Source of the DNA: JTS-RE37 sp041744575
Lineage (GTDB): Bacteria; Bacteroidota; Bacteroidia; Flavobacteriales; Flavobacteriaceae
Direction: 5' to 3'
Length of the DNA: 64,000 nt
Assembly (NCBI GenBank): GCA_041744575.1
Contig: JBGTKP010000040.1
Coordinates: forward strand, 1-64,000
Shown: in pieces, positions 16,127 through 25,325 of the stretch
Position numbering within the stretch: the first letter of the stretch is position 1
How the letters are laid out: every line of letters begins with the position of its first letter
Notes under the pieces: model-generated
Databases searched by the model: none
Told to the model about the DNA's origin: nothing
What the model saw: only the letters and a program-made list of their open reading frames with translations
Translations under genes and position numbers: made by a program

Positions 16127-19100
16127 TTAGGAATTTTTCCGGAAGGTATTGCTGGTTTCCGTCACTTTCGTTTGTGCGCCATTAAGGGTTGGCATTTGTT
16201 TTCGGCCCAAGTGCTCCTCTTCTTTTTGTTCTTTTATAGCACGTTCAACTTCTTCCCTGGTTACCGGCCCTCCTTTTCGCAGCCATTTAGTACTTACTTT
16301 CAGGCTATTACTGAAGGAAAGAAATACGGGCAACATCAGCAAGGTGAGTAAGGTGGCGAAAGCGATACCGTACGCAATGGAAATGGCCATGGGCTTTAAA
16401 AACTGGGCCTGCCTGCTCTTTTCCAAAAGAAGGGGTGCCAGGCCTGCAATGGTAGTAACCGTTGTTAGAAATATCGCCCTGAAACGCGTCCGGCCGGCCT
16501 CATAAATTGCGTCATCGAACTTCATGCCATTCCGAAGATTGATGTTGAATTTACTTATAAGTACAAGACCATCATTCACCATGATCCCGATAAGCGCGAT
16601 GATCCCAAGCATGGAAAGTATGTTCACCGGAAAATCATGGATCCAATGTCCCCATGCAACAGCCGTAAGGCTGAAAGGGACTAAAAGGAGCAGCAGTAAG
16701 GGTTGACTGAAACTTCGGAAGGTAAAGGCGATGGTAATGTAGATGAGCACCAGCGCCGTCAGTCCGGCAGATCGGAGGGAGGACACCATTTTATTTGCCT
16801 CCCGATTCTGACCTTCATAGGAAGCCGAAACGGTAGGGTATTTTGATTGGATTTCCGGCATCACGGAAGATCTGATCTCACTCATGATATCTGTCGCACT
16901 CGTTTTTTTATCATCCTTCAGATCTGCTGTGACCTGAATTTCCCTCCGCCCGTCCAGGTGGTTGATGGCCACGTCCCCGCGTTCAATCACATAGGTGGCG
17001 ATTTCCTTTAGTGGTACCCGGCTGCCTTCCGGGGTAGCGATACGCATTTCATCCAGGTCGGTTATGGAAGAGCGGTTATCCCGGTCATACCTAACCCAAA
17101 CCCTTATTTCATCCTGTCCGCGCTGAAAGCGTTGTGCCTGGGTGCCGAAGAAGCCGGCCCTCACCTGGTTCATCACATTCCGCAGGTCGAGCCCCAGCAG
17201 ATAGGCATTCTCTTTAAGTTCCAGCCGGATCTCCTTGATACCTGCAGGGTCATTGTCCGCTACATCCTTCAGGAGCGAATTATTTTCCAGCACCTGCTTT
17301 AGTTCAGATTTCGCAGCCTTCAGCTCTTCAATATTGTTACCCAAAAGGGAAACTGAGACAGGATTCCCGCCAAAATTACCTCCCGAACCATAAATAAGGC
17401 TCTCGACGCCTATCACCGGACCTACCAGCTCCTGTATCCGGTTGGTAACCATTTCGGCTATAATATCGTCAGGGCGTTCTTCTCCCGGAAGCAGGTTGAT
17501 GACCAAGGTGGCTGCAGAAGTTCCAGGACCCAGGTTCTTGATGGTATTTTCATAAAGCGTCTTCCCGGTCCCTTTGAGATAGCGTTCCGTGAATTCCTGG
17601 TTGACGATCTTTGATTTCTCTTCAATAAGACTGATGATGGAATCTGTGATTTTTTCATTGGTCCCATTGGGCATAAGCAATGAAACTTCGAGGCGGTCGC
17701 TCGCGATTCTCGGAAAGAATGCCGTCCGTACAATCCCGCCTCCCATAGACCCGATGGTGAGAATAAACGCCACGACAAAGAAGGCAAAAGTAAGTATTTT
17801 ATACCGCAGGGTAAACCGCAGCGCAGGGCTGTAGAGTTTATCACGCATCCATACCATCATTCGATCCCCAACCTTGTTGATGATCCTTAATTTTGAGAAA
17901 ACCCTGGCAACCCCGGATGTGGGATTGGGATCAAGTGGTTGCAGCGCTTTTGAATGGGCGAGGTGGGCCGGAAGAATAATGAGCGCTTCCACCAGGGAAA
18001 TGATAAGGGTCAGAATGACAATGACGGATACCTCCCCGAAAAACTCGCCAATACGTCCATCGAGAAACAGGATGATTCCAAAGGCCAGCAAAGTGGTGAT
18101 GATGGCTGAAACCACCGGTGGGATTACCTCCATGGTGCCGTCAATAGCCGCCTGAATGGGCGATTTTCCACGTTCATAGTGCTGGTAGATATTTTCTGCG
18201 ATGACAATCCCGTCATCAACCAGGATCCCGATGACGATAATCATCCCAAAAAGCGACAGCACATTAATGGTCACATCAAAAAAGCCGGCAAAAATAAACA
18301 TTCCCAAAAATGAGATCGGAAGGCCGAAGGCCACCCAAAATGCCAGTCGCGTATTGAGGAAAAGAGACAGAAAGATGAGGACGAGTATCATCCCCATAAT
18401 GGCATTTTTAGTCAATAGCTCCGTACGCTGATTCAGCGTGGTCGACTGGTCACTGACAACATTGAGCTGGATATTGTTATGCCTCTCGTTAAAGTCGTCT
18501 ACGTACACATTCACTTTCTCGGCCGACGAGATCAGATCTTCGGTATTGGTACTTGTAATATCTGCATTGACTGACAGTTTGCCATTAAAAAAAGCCGCAT
18601 TGGGTGATTCTGCGAAGCGGTCCCGAACCGTGGCAACGTCTCTTAAGCGAATCGTCCTCCCGGAGGCATCTGCCCGGATGATCAGGTTGGTAATTTCATC
18701 CCCATAGTACGAACGGTTGTTCGCCCGGATCAGGTATTCCTCGGCGTCTGTTTTTATATTTCCCCCCGTTACCAGGATATTCGCATTGCCGACGGCCTGG
18801 GCCACCTCATCAAAAGAGAGGTTATAGGCAAGCAGATTGTTTTCATTAACGGCAATTTCTATTTCTTCAAGAGGATATCCGGACATGGTGATCTGCGAAA
18901 TGCCATCAATGCCCCTCAGATCATTCTCAATCTGCCGTCCTATCTGTTTTAAAGTCCCGAGTGGAATATTTTCCCCACTGATGGCAAAACTGATCGTCTG
19001 CCGGATGGCTTCCAGTTTTGAAACGATCAGGGGTTCCATCCCGGTGGGAAACGAAGGTACCCTGTCCACCGCATTCTTTACCTCAAGGAGCATGAAATCA

Positions 19101-19405
19101 ATATCCCGGCCCTTTTCAATCTCTATATTAATAAGCCCGCTGTTTTCACGGGCGGTAGCGGTCACCCGGTCTACCCCTTCCAGACCTTTCAGGTTATCTT
19201 CAATTTTCAGTACAATCCCCTCTTCCACCTCCTGCGGGGATGCCCCCGGATAAGTAATGGTAATGGCGATATTTCTGGAGTCAGATAAGGGAAAGAAGGA
19301 GGACTTCAGGGAGAAGGCACCGGCAATTCCAAAAATAAAGAAGGCCAGGATAAAGATATCCACGGCCACGTGATACTTTATAAAATAAGCCACTATACTT
19401 TTCAT
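16127..19405 (-). CDS. RND-family efflux pump inner membrane permease (AcrB-like)
   Basis: 1092 residues, slightly longer than the usual 1020-1050 because of a polar C-terminal tail. The first membrane helix is at residues 13-31. The porter domain opens with ITYPGASPQEVEEGI. Membrane blocks include MGMILVLIFLSLFLNTRLAFWVAFGLP and a charged relay region in helix 4 (GILVDDGIVIAENI, with the adjacent Asp pair); the second half repeats the pattern (GIMVNDGLVLISKFN). It exports hydrophobic compounds using the proton gradient. It overlaps the upstream membrane fusion gene by 4 nt (ATGA), so the two are translationally coupled. Confidence 0.93.
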   Translation of the reverse strand: MKSIVAYFIKYHVAVDIFILAFFIFGIAGAFSLKSSFFPLSDSRNIAITITYPGASPQEVEEGIVLKIEDNLKGLEGVDRVTATARENSGLINIEIEKGRDIDFMLLEVKNAVDRVPSFPTGMEPLIVSKLEAIRQTISFAISGENIPLGTLKQIGRQIENDLRGIDGISQITMSGYPLEEIEIAVNENNLLAYNLSFDEVAQAVGNANILVTGGNIKTDAEEYLIRANNRSYYGDEITNLIIRADASGRTIRLRDVATVRDRFAESPNAAFFNGKLSVNADITSTNTEDLISSAEKVNVYVDDFNERHNNIQLNVVSDQSTTLNQRTELLTKNAIMGMILVLIFLSLFLNTRLAFWVAFGLPISFLGMFIFAGFFDVTINVLSLFGMIIVIGILVDDGIVIAENIYQHYERGKSPIQAAIDGTMEVIPPVVSAIITTLLAFGIILFLDGRIGEFFGEVSVIVILTLIISLVEALIILPAHLAHSKALQPLDPNPTSGVARVFSKLRIINKVGDRMMVWMRDKLYSPALRFTLRYKILTFAFFVVAFILTIGSMGGGIVRTAFFPRIASDRLEVSLLMPNGTNEKITDSIISLIEEKSKIVNQEFTERYLKGTGKTLYENTIKNLGPGTSAATLVINLLPGEERPDDIIAEMVTNRIQELVGPVIGVESLIYGSGGNFGGNPVSVSLLGNNIEELKAAKSELKQVLENNSLLKDVADNDPAGIKEIRLELKENAYLLGLDLRNVMNQVRAGFFGTQAQRFQRGQDEIRVWVRYDRDNRSSITDLDEMRIATPEGSRVPLKEIATYVIERGDVAINHLDGRREIQVTADLKDDKKTSATDIMSEIRSSVMPEIQSKYPTVSASYEGQNREANKMVSSLRSAGLTALVLIYITIAFTFRSFSQPLLLLLLVPFSLTAVAWGHWIHDFPVNILSMLGIIALIGIMVNDGLVLISKFNINLRNGMKFDDAIYEAGRTRFRAIFLTTVTTIAGLAPLLLEKSRQAQFLKPMAISIAYGIAFATLLTLLMLPVFLSFSNSLKVSTKWLRKGGPVTREEVERAIKEQKEEEHLGRKQMPTLNGAQTKVTETSNTFRKNS

Positions 19406-20541
19406 TCCCCTCCGCTGTTTGTTGTCCCTTCCCTATAAACTTTTACCAGCATCCCGGCATAGGCTCCAACTACTGGTTTTGAAATGATGGTAAGCCCTTC
19501 GGGCACATCTTTCAATACTACCTTTCTATTAGAAAAGTAGACCGGCTGAACCTCTATCAGATCAAGTACCGAATCCCGTACCACAAATATTTTATCATTT
19601 TCCATTAGCAGGCTGCGATCTATTTCTATAGCATCCTCTTCATTTTTAGCGCTTAGGTTGGCTTCCAGATACATGCCTTCCCGCAACGCCTTGTTTTTAA
19701 CTTCAATAAAAGCCTTTATGGTTTGTGATGCCTGGTCCACACTTCCATTGATGCGGGCCACTTTCCCCGTGTAAGTGCTGGTACCTTCCAGATTGCTTAG
19801 TTCCACTGACTCACCGACTTTAAGCAAATCACTATAGGCTTTGCTCACCGCCACTTCCAGTTCATAGACGTCCGTGTTGATGAATTCCCCAAGTTTTTGC
19901 CCGGAACGGATCAACGTCCCCTCTGTGACAAGGGCTTCTGTCAATACCCCGTTAAACGGGGCAATGATCCTGTATTTAGACAATCGCTGTTCTAGGTTTT
20001 TGATATTGTAATAACTGGTAACGATCCCTCTGCCCGAAATAAAATACTTTTCTTTATCTGTGGTCATCTCAGGGAGGGGTGGGGTACTGTTGTCCAGGTC
20101 AAATCCATTGAGATACTCCTGCCATTTTTCAAAGACATCCGGGTAATCGAGCCTTATATCAGGCATGATAGAGGTAATAAGATTATAAAGGGCGCTTTTG
20201 GAAGACTGTACACTGGCACCATACTCCTCGGCATCAATACGGATGATCACTTCTCCCCTCCGATATTCCTGCCCGGTTTTGAAGAGGTTACTCCCCTTAC
20301 GGAAGACCCCCTGAACCTCAGAATACAATTCTACACGCTCCCTGGCCCGGAGATTTCCATTTGCAGGCACAATAATGGGGATATTCCCATTCTTTACGGT
20401 ATCGACAAAGACGGTTTTAACCACCTTTTCGGGCCTGGGGCGGTCATTATTTTTACTGTTGGTAATGGCAATAGCTGCATAAAACGCAGCTACGATCAAT
20501 AAAATACCAAGAATGGAAAGTACAATTTTTCTAGTATTCAT
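19402..20541 (-). CDS. Efflux RND transporter periplasmic adaptor subunit (membrane fusion protein)
   Basis: 379 residues. One N-terminal membrane anchor (LSILGILLIVAAFYAAIAI) without a lipobox Cys is followed by lipoyl/barrel-sandwich half motifs (GNLRARERVELYSEVQGVF and IIAPFNGVLTEALVTEGTLIRSGQKLGEF) around a helical hairpin, then a beta-barrel domain (VEVAV, GKVARINGSVDQASQTIKAFIEV). It bridges the inner membrane pump and the TolC channel. It is the first gene of the operon; a possible -7 box lies at 20577-20584. Confidence 0.92.
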   Translation of the reverse strand: MNTRKIVLSILGILLIVAAFYAAIAITNSKNNDRPRPEKVVKTVFVDTVKNGNIPIIVPANGNLRARERVELYSEVQGVFRKGSNLFKTGQEYRRGEVIIRIDAEEYGASVQSSKSALYNLITSIMPDIRLDYPDVFEKWQEYLNGFDLDNSTPPLPEMTTDKEKYFISGRGIVTSYYNIKNLEQRLSKYRIIAPFNGVLTEALVTEGTLIRSGQKLGEFINTDVYELEVAVSKAYSDLLKVGESVELSNLEGTSTYTGKVARINGSVDQASQTIKAFIEVKNKALREGMYLEANLSAKNEEDAIEIDRSLLMENDKIFVVRDSVLDLIEVQPVYFSNRKVVLKDVPEGLTIISKPVVGAYAGMLVKVYREGTTNSGGE

Positions 20542-20576
20542 AGGGCTGGCATGTCATTCCGACAGGGCTTAGACTG

Positions 20577-20584
20577 CAAAACTA
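20577..20584 (-). promoter_or_regulatory. Possible -7 box for the RND efflux operon
   Basis: The minus strand reads TAGTTTTG, an exact TAnnTTTG match, 36 nt before the adaptor start codon. No TTG is found at the expected -33 distance, so it is a partial match only. Confidence 0.4.
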
Positions 20585-20643
20585 TCCATTAGTTAAAGCG
20601 AGGAACGTTAAATTAATCTTAAATATGAGAGGGGGCCCAAAGC

Positions 20644-20670
20644 AAAAGGGATGCGCGATGCATCCCTTTT
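20644..20670 (-). terminator. Rho-independent terminator after the LRR gene
   Basis: 11-bp perfect arms (AAAAGGGATGC / GCATCCCTTTT) with a 5-nt loop lie about 30 nt beyond the LRR stop on the minus strand. The right arm itself ends in a T-run (CCCTTTTGCTTT). Confidence 0.7.
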
Positions 20671-20701
20671 GAAATCAATATCAACAACAGAGCGACCTTA
20701 T

Positions 20702-21577
20702 CTAATTGTCATCTATTTCTTCAAATTCGGTTTCGGCTACGCGTGTCGCGTCAAATTTGCCATATTTCAACTCGCGTTCATCCACCTTGTCATAATCAAA
20801 CACCAAAAACGATTTGGTATCGATCATCTCCAGATTCTTCACGGAATTGAACTTGTTATTCTGAAGTTGCAGTACTTCAAGACTGGCCAACTGGCCGAAT
20901 TCTTTTGGGATTTCTCCACCGAGTTTATTATTCGCAAGAACGAGTTCTTTTAAGTGTACCAGGGTACCCATTTCCTTGGGAATCTCCCCATAAAGGGAAT
21001 TTTCAAATAGTCCGAGACTTTCTAGGCTGGTTAAGTTTCCAAGGGTTGCCGGGATTTCCCCGGTAAGGTTATTACTTGAAAGATTCAGGGTCTTAAGCTG
21101 GGTGATTTGCCCGATACTTTCAGGGATATGTCCTGAAAAAAAATTGTTGAAAGCGGTGAGTTCCTTCAGACTGACCATCTTGCCCATTTCTGCTGGAAGC
21201 TTACCTTTCATCCGGTTCATCTCCAGGCGCAACACCTGCAATTCATTCAACTCAGTAACCGTTGCAGGCAGTTCACCGGTAATATTGTTAAAAGCAAGAT
21301 TCAACACCACCAGATGTTTCAGTGCCCCAAGACTCTCGGGCAGCGGACCCATCAGATTGTTCCTGAAGAGATTGATCTCCACCACATGGCCACCGGCCAC
21401 CTTTACTCCATACCACTGGGCTACTGGAGAGGTCATTTCCCACTTACGGACCCAGTGCGGTCCGTTGGTACTCTCGTAAAGATCTTCAAGGGCTTGTTTT
21501 TCCTGATTGGAAATGTCGGCATAGGCCCCATGAGAGACGACCACAACTATCAACCACAAGATCCATCTCTTTTTCAT
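20702..21577 (-). CDS. Secreted leucine-rich repeat protein, plant-type LRRs
   Basis: 291 residues from the ATG at 21577 (MKKRWILWLIVVVV), where a clear signal peptide begins. An upstream in-frame start adds 42 residues before it. A cap region (QALEDLYESTNGPHWVRKW) resembles the LRRNT-type cap seen in plant receptors. About eight repeats of the form LxxLxxLxLxxNxLxGxIPxxLGxL follow (for example LNLSSNNLTGEIPATLGNL). The curved repeat surface should bind protein or glycan outside the inner membrane. The C-terminus is acidic; no T9SS C-terminal sorting domain is evident. Confidence 0.85.
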   Translation of the reverse strand: MKKRWILWLIVVVVSHGAYADISNQEKQALEDLYESTNGPHWVRKWEMTSPVAQWYGVKVAGGHVVEINLFRNNLMGPLPESLGALKHLVVLNLAFNNITGELPATVTELNELQVLRLEMNRMKGKLPAEMGKMVSLKELTAFNNFFSGHIPESIGQITQLKTLNLSSNNLTGEIPATLGNLTSLESLGLFENSLYGEIPKEMGTLVHLKELVLANNKLGGEIPKEFGQLASLEVLQLQNNKFNSVKNLEMIDTKSFLVFDYDKVDERELKYGKFDATRVAETEFEEIDDN

Positions 21578-21762
21578 ACACAAATAAATTTGTAAAAAGT
21601 GAACTAATAAAAAACCAAATCCTATATTTCCATAAAGAAATACCCTACAAAAATAGGGTGTTCTGCTGACTAAGTCGCTATTTATACGATGAAGTACAGG
21701 CATTTGTTGTAAAACACTGAGAAAATGTGGTAAAGGCTCAAAGAAGGAATGCGGCCGTTTTG

Positions 21763-23676
21763 CTACCGCAGCATTTCGAGGTCAGAAGTAATACTTTCCC
21801 AGCTGGACATTAATCTTTCGAGCTCCTTTTTCTTCTTCTGATACCGGTCAAAAAAATGGGGTTGGGCAATCGTGGCATCATAATTCATCAACAGATCGTG
21901 GTCCGCCCTGGCAATTTCCTTTTCCAGATGTGCTATTTCCTGTTCTACTGATCCCAGCTTGTTCCTGAGGGTCTTCAGTTTCTTCTGTTCTTCATAGGAC
22001 CGCTCCTGCTTCAGGCTTGTCTCTTTTACGGTTTTGATTTCCTGTTTTTTCTCAATCTCCCGGAAGTTGGAAGCCTTTCGCTGATCCAGGTAAAAATTGA
22101 TATCGCCCAGATATTCCTTAATTTTTTTATCCCTGAATTCATAGACCTTATTAGTCAGCCCCTGCAGGAAGTCACGGTCATGGGAAACCAGGATCAGGGT
22201 CCCATTAAAATTCTGAAGGGCCTGTTTCAGGACATTCTTGGATTGTATATCGAGGTGGTTGGTAGGTTCGTCCATGATCAGTACATTGAAAGGCTGTAGC
22301 AGCAATTTTGCAAGCGCCAGCCGATTGCGTTCCCCTCCGGAAAGGACCCTGACGTACTTCTCCACATCATCCCCCCCAAAAAGGAAGGATCCCAGGATAT
22401 CTCTTACCCTGCTCCGGTTGCTCTCATTGGCCGCGTCGATCATGGTATCCAGGATCGTCTTATTCCCGTCCAGGTATTCCGCCTGGTTCTGGGCGAAATA
22501 GCCAATCTGCACATTGTGACCCAGTTTTACATATCCCCCGGCCTCGAGCTGGCCCACCAGGATCTTGGCAAGGGTGGATTTTCCCTGTCCGTTCTGCCCT
22601 ACAAAGGCGGTCTTTGTATCCCTTTCAAGCAGCAGGTTGATGTTGCGGAGCACTTCCTTGCTGCCGTAGCTTTTCGAAAGTGCCTTTACCTCAACGATGA
22701 CCTTGCCCGGTGTAATAGACACCGGAAATCGGAGTTTCATTACGCTGTGGTCGTCGTCGTCAACCTCAATACGTTCCATGCGATCCAGTTTTTTGATCAG
22801 TGACTGGGCCATAGAGGCTTTGGAGGACTTGGCTCTGAACTTATCAATCAGCCGCTCGGCCTGCTGTATTTCCCTTTCCTGATTTTTCTGAGCATTTCGC
22901 TGTTGTTCCTTTACCTCCTCACGCAGTTTGAGATAGCCTGAATAGGGTTTGTTGTAGTCATAAATCCGGCCGAGGGATATTTCGATGGTCCGGTTGGTTA
23001 CCTGATTCAGAAACATTTTATCGTGAGAAACGATAACCACCGCACCTGGAAAGCCTTTTAAGAATTGCTCCAGCCAGATAATGGACTCTATATCCAGGTG
23101 GTTTGTCGGCTCATCGAGCAGCAGCACATCATTGTTTTGCAGCAGCAACTTCGCGAGTTCGATACGCATCCGCCATCCGCCTGAAAAGGTATCGGTCTTC
23201 TTATCAAAATCTTCTCTTTGAAATCCCAGCCCCATGATGATCTTTTCCGTTTCTCCCTGGTAATTGTATCCGCCGAGGATCTCATATTGATGGGTGACAT
23301 CATTCAGATCCACCATCAGCTGATGATAGCCTTCGCTTTCATAATCCGTATTCTCCGCCAGCTGATGGTTGATATGGTCCAACCGGGCTTCCAAACGTTT
23401 TATATCCACAAACGCTTCGTAGGCCTCTTCTAGAATGGTCCTTCCCTGATGAAAATCTATATCCTGCCGGAGAAATCCAATTCGGATATCCTTATCCGAG
23501 GCAATGACTCCGGTATCCGGTGGCAGGTCGCTGGAAAGCATTTTCAATAAGGTCGATTTCCCCGCCCCATTTTTACCAATAAGCCCGACACGGTCTCCGG
23601 GATTGAGACGAAAGGCGATATTCTGAAATAAGTACTCCCCTCCGAAAGAGACAGAGAGGTTATGTATATTAAGCAT
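21763..23676 (-). CDS. ABC-F family ATPase
   Basis: 637 residues, with two ABC domains in one chain and no membrane segments. Walker A motifs are GKNGAGKST and GQNGQGKST; signature motifs are FSGGWRMRIELAK and LSGGERNRLALAK; Walker B motifs are VLLLDEPTNHLD and VLIMDEPTNHLD. The linker between the domains (about 240-320) is long and charged. A C-terminal coiled coil (KKLKTLRNKLGSVEQEIAHLEKEI) resembles Uup/YdiF-type members, which act on ribosomes in translation or resolve stalled complexes rather than transport. It is divergent from the DUF983 gene, with 61 nt between the start codons. Confidence 0.92.
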   Translation of the reverse strand: MLNIHNLSVSFGGEYLFQNIAFRLNPGDRVGLIGKNGAGKSTLLKMLSSDLPPDTGVIASDKDIRIGFLRQDIDFHQGRTILEEAYEAFVDIKRLEARLDHINHQLAENTDYESEGYHQLMVDLNDVTHQYEILGGYNYQGETEKIIMGLGFQREDFDKKTDTFSGGWRMRIELAKLLLQNNDVLLLDEPTNHLDIESIIWLEQFLKGFPGAVVIVSHDKMFLNQVTNRTIEISLGRIYDYNKPYSGYLKLREEVKEQQRNAQKNQEREIQQAERLIDKFRAKSSKASMAQSLIKKLDRMERIEVDDDDHSVMKLRFPVSITPGKVIVEVKALSKSYGSKEVLRNINLLLERDTKTAFVGQNGQGKSTLAKILVGQLEAGGYVKLGHNVQIGYFAQNQAEYLDGNKTILDTMIDAANESNRSRVRDILGSFLFGGDDVEKYVRVLSGGERNRLALAKLLLQPFNVLIMDEPTNHLDIQSKNVLKQALQNFNGTLILVSHDRDFLQGLTNKVYEFRDKKIKEYLGDINFYLDQRKASNFREIEKKQEIKTVKETSLKQERSYEEQKKLKTLRNKLGSVEQEIAHLEKEIARADHDLLMNYDATIAQPHFFDRYQKKKKELERLMSSWESITSDLEMLR

Positions 23677-23737
23677 TTGTTACGGGTTGATGCATTAAAA
23701 AACGGCCGAAGCGCTACTTTTGAAAAAACTTTTGCAA

Positions 23738-24130
23738 ATGTTAAAAAAAGGAAACAAACTCTACAGCATTTTAACAGGAACTTGCCCAAAGTGCCATCTG
23801 GAGAGTATGTACCGAGATCCAAACATGTATCACCTGGACACATTATTCGATATGCACGAGCGGTGCTCGCACTGTAAAACCCGGTACAAGATAGAACCCT
23901 CTTTTTTCTACGGAGCCATGTACGTGAGCTATGGGGTAGGGATTGCTTTTGCCGTTGCCGCATTTGTGATCAGTTTTCTTTTTCTGGGTACTTCCCTGCT
24001 GACCGCTTTTATTGCCATCGTCGCCACCCTTGTGGTATTCATGCCGGTCATTATCCGGATCTCCAGGAATATCTGGATCAATCTTTTTATCCACTATGAT
24101 GCCTCCAGGGCCAAAACCCCTGAGAATTAA
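23738..24130 (+). CDS. DUF983 family membrane protein
   Basis: 130 residues from the ATG at 23738 (MLKKGNKLYSIL); a TTG 18 nt upstream is a weaker start. Two cysteine pairs (TGTCPKCHLESMY and ERCSHCKTRY) form a likely zinc ribbon at the cytoplasmic N-terminus. Two membrane helices follow (AMYVSYGVGIAFAVAAFVISFLFLG and LTAFIAIVATLVVFMPVII). This order matches DUF983, whose function is not established; some members occur near respiratory or cytochrome assembly genes. A TACTTTTG -7-like box is at 23715-23722. It is convergent with the FAD oxidoreductase gene, 6 nt apart. Confidence 0.85.
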   Translation: MLKKGNKLYSILTGTCPKCHLESMYRDPNMYHLDTLFDMHERCSHCKTRYKIEPSFFYGAMYVSYGVGIAFAVAAFVISFLFLGTSLLTAFIAIVATLVVFMPVIIRISRNIWINLFIHYDASRAKTPEN

Positions 24131-24136
24131 AAACTT

Positions 24137-25198
24137 TTACCTCCTGATTTTCGTCCACCGCCGCTCAAAACGGGCAAGGTCCATTTCCGGGGGAACCGGC
24201 GTGGACGACGCGATGTGGTCATAAAGGATTTTTGCTGCGTAAGGAGCAGTCATCACACCCCGTGAACCCAAGCCGTTCAACACGTACATCCTGGCTATCG
24301 AGGGATGGACTCCGACCAATGGCCGATGATCAGCGACCGTCGGCCTGATCCCTGTAACCTGATCCTCCACAGTGTATTTGCAGGTAAGGAACTCCTCCAG
24401 TTTTTGCCTAAGTTCGGATTTCGCCTTTGCCGTCGGGTGGCGGGTTTTGTCTTCCCGGTCATAGGTTGCGCCGATCCTGTATAAGTCGCCGCCCATCGGG
24501 ATGCAGAAAACAGGGCCTTTTATGATGTTCTTTTCCTGTAATTCAGGAGCCCTGACAATGATATACTCCCCCTTATTCCCTGTGAGCGGCAGATAATCAA
24601 ACCATGGATTTTCCCTGAGTCCGAATCCGGTGGCAAAAACGAGGTGTGCAGCCCTGACAGATCCATAGGAGAAGCTATTGGAATCGATTTGGAGCAGATC
24701 AGGATGAAAAGTATCCGTTTGCAGCTGCCCGCCCTGGCGCAGGTACTCTGCATAGGCTTTTAACAAGGCCTTTGTGTTTACCCGGCCGGTACCCCTCACT
24801 TCCACATACCCAAAAGGGGCAAGGAGATTCCGGTTCCGGTAGGACGAGAAACCCGGGGCCAAAATTGTTCGCAGGGCTATATTTTCAAAGGCTTTATTCC
24901 ATTGTTCCTGTTCCAGTACCGATGAGATCCTTCGGAGGATGGGAGTTTTTTCATGAAGTGGGATCGCCAGTTTGCGTTCGAGGGCGGTGTAAAAGGGTAC
25001 CGCTGTGCGCAACTGTTCATCTGCTTCCCAAACGAGCGAAAACCGATTGATGTTCACAGGGTTATAGATCCCGCCGGCCACAAAGGAAGAGGTCTGGGAG
25101 TGGTCGCTGATCACCCGGTAGCTTTTCCCGTACCGCTCCAGCTGTTCACAGAAGGAAATTCCGGCGAGACCCAGGCCAATGACTAGATAGTCCAACAT
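24137..25198 (-). CDS. FAD-dependent oxidoreductase of the DAO family
   Basis: 353 residues from the ATG at 25198 (MLDYLVIGLGLAGIS), placing the Rossmann GxGxxG right at the N-terminus; an earlier in-frame start adds 23 unlikely residues. DAO-family signals include the FVAGGIYNPVNINRFS loop, the second FAD strand (AAHLVFATGFGL), the substrate/FAD region GIRPTVADHRPLVGVHP, and the final NGLGSRGVMTAPYAAKIL motif. It should oxidise an amine or amino acid using FAD, similar to the oxidase part of MnmC or ThiO. The substrate is unknown. Confidence 0.85.
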   Translation of the reverse strand: MLDYLVIGLGLAGISFCEQLERYGKSYRVISDHSQTSSFVAGGIYNPVNINRFSLVWEADEQLRTAVPFYTALERKLAIPLHEKTPILRRISSVLEQEQWNKAFENIALRTILAPGFSSYRNRNLLAPFGYVEVRGTGRVNTKALLKAYAEYLRQGGQLQTDTFHPDLLQIDSNSFSYGSVRAAHLVFATGFGLRENPWFDYLPLTGNKGEYIIVRAPELQEKNIIKGPVFCIPMGGDLYRIGATYDREDKTRHPTAKAKSELRQKLEEFLTCKYTVEDQVTGIRPTVADHRPLVGVHPSIARMYVLNGLGSRGVMTAPYAAKILYDHIASSTPVPPEMDLARFERRWTKIRR

Positions 25199-25265
25199 GG
25201 TATAAAGGTAGGCATCCTTAGCCAATGTCATACCCAGAGAAGGAGACGCCGGGTGTGATATGTCC

Positions 25266-25297
25266 ACAAAAAATGCCGCATCTCACGATGCGGCATT
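25266..25297 (-). terminator. Rho-independent terminator of the gld operon
   Basis: 11-bp perfect arms (AATGCCGCATC / GATGCGGCATT) with a TCAC loop lie 29 nt beyond the gldN stop. On the minus strand the stem is followed by TTTTTTG, giving a canonical terminator. Confidence 0.85.
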
Positions 25298-25325
25298 GCT
25301 TATTGTTGAATTGGAAATTCGATGA

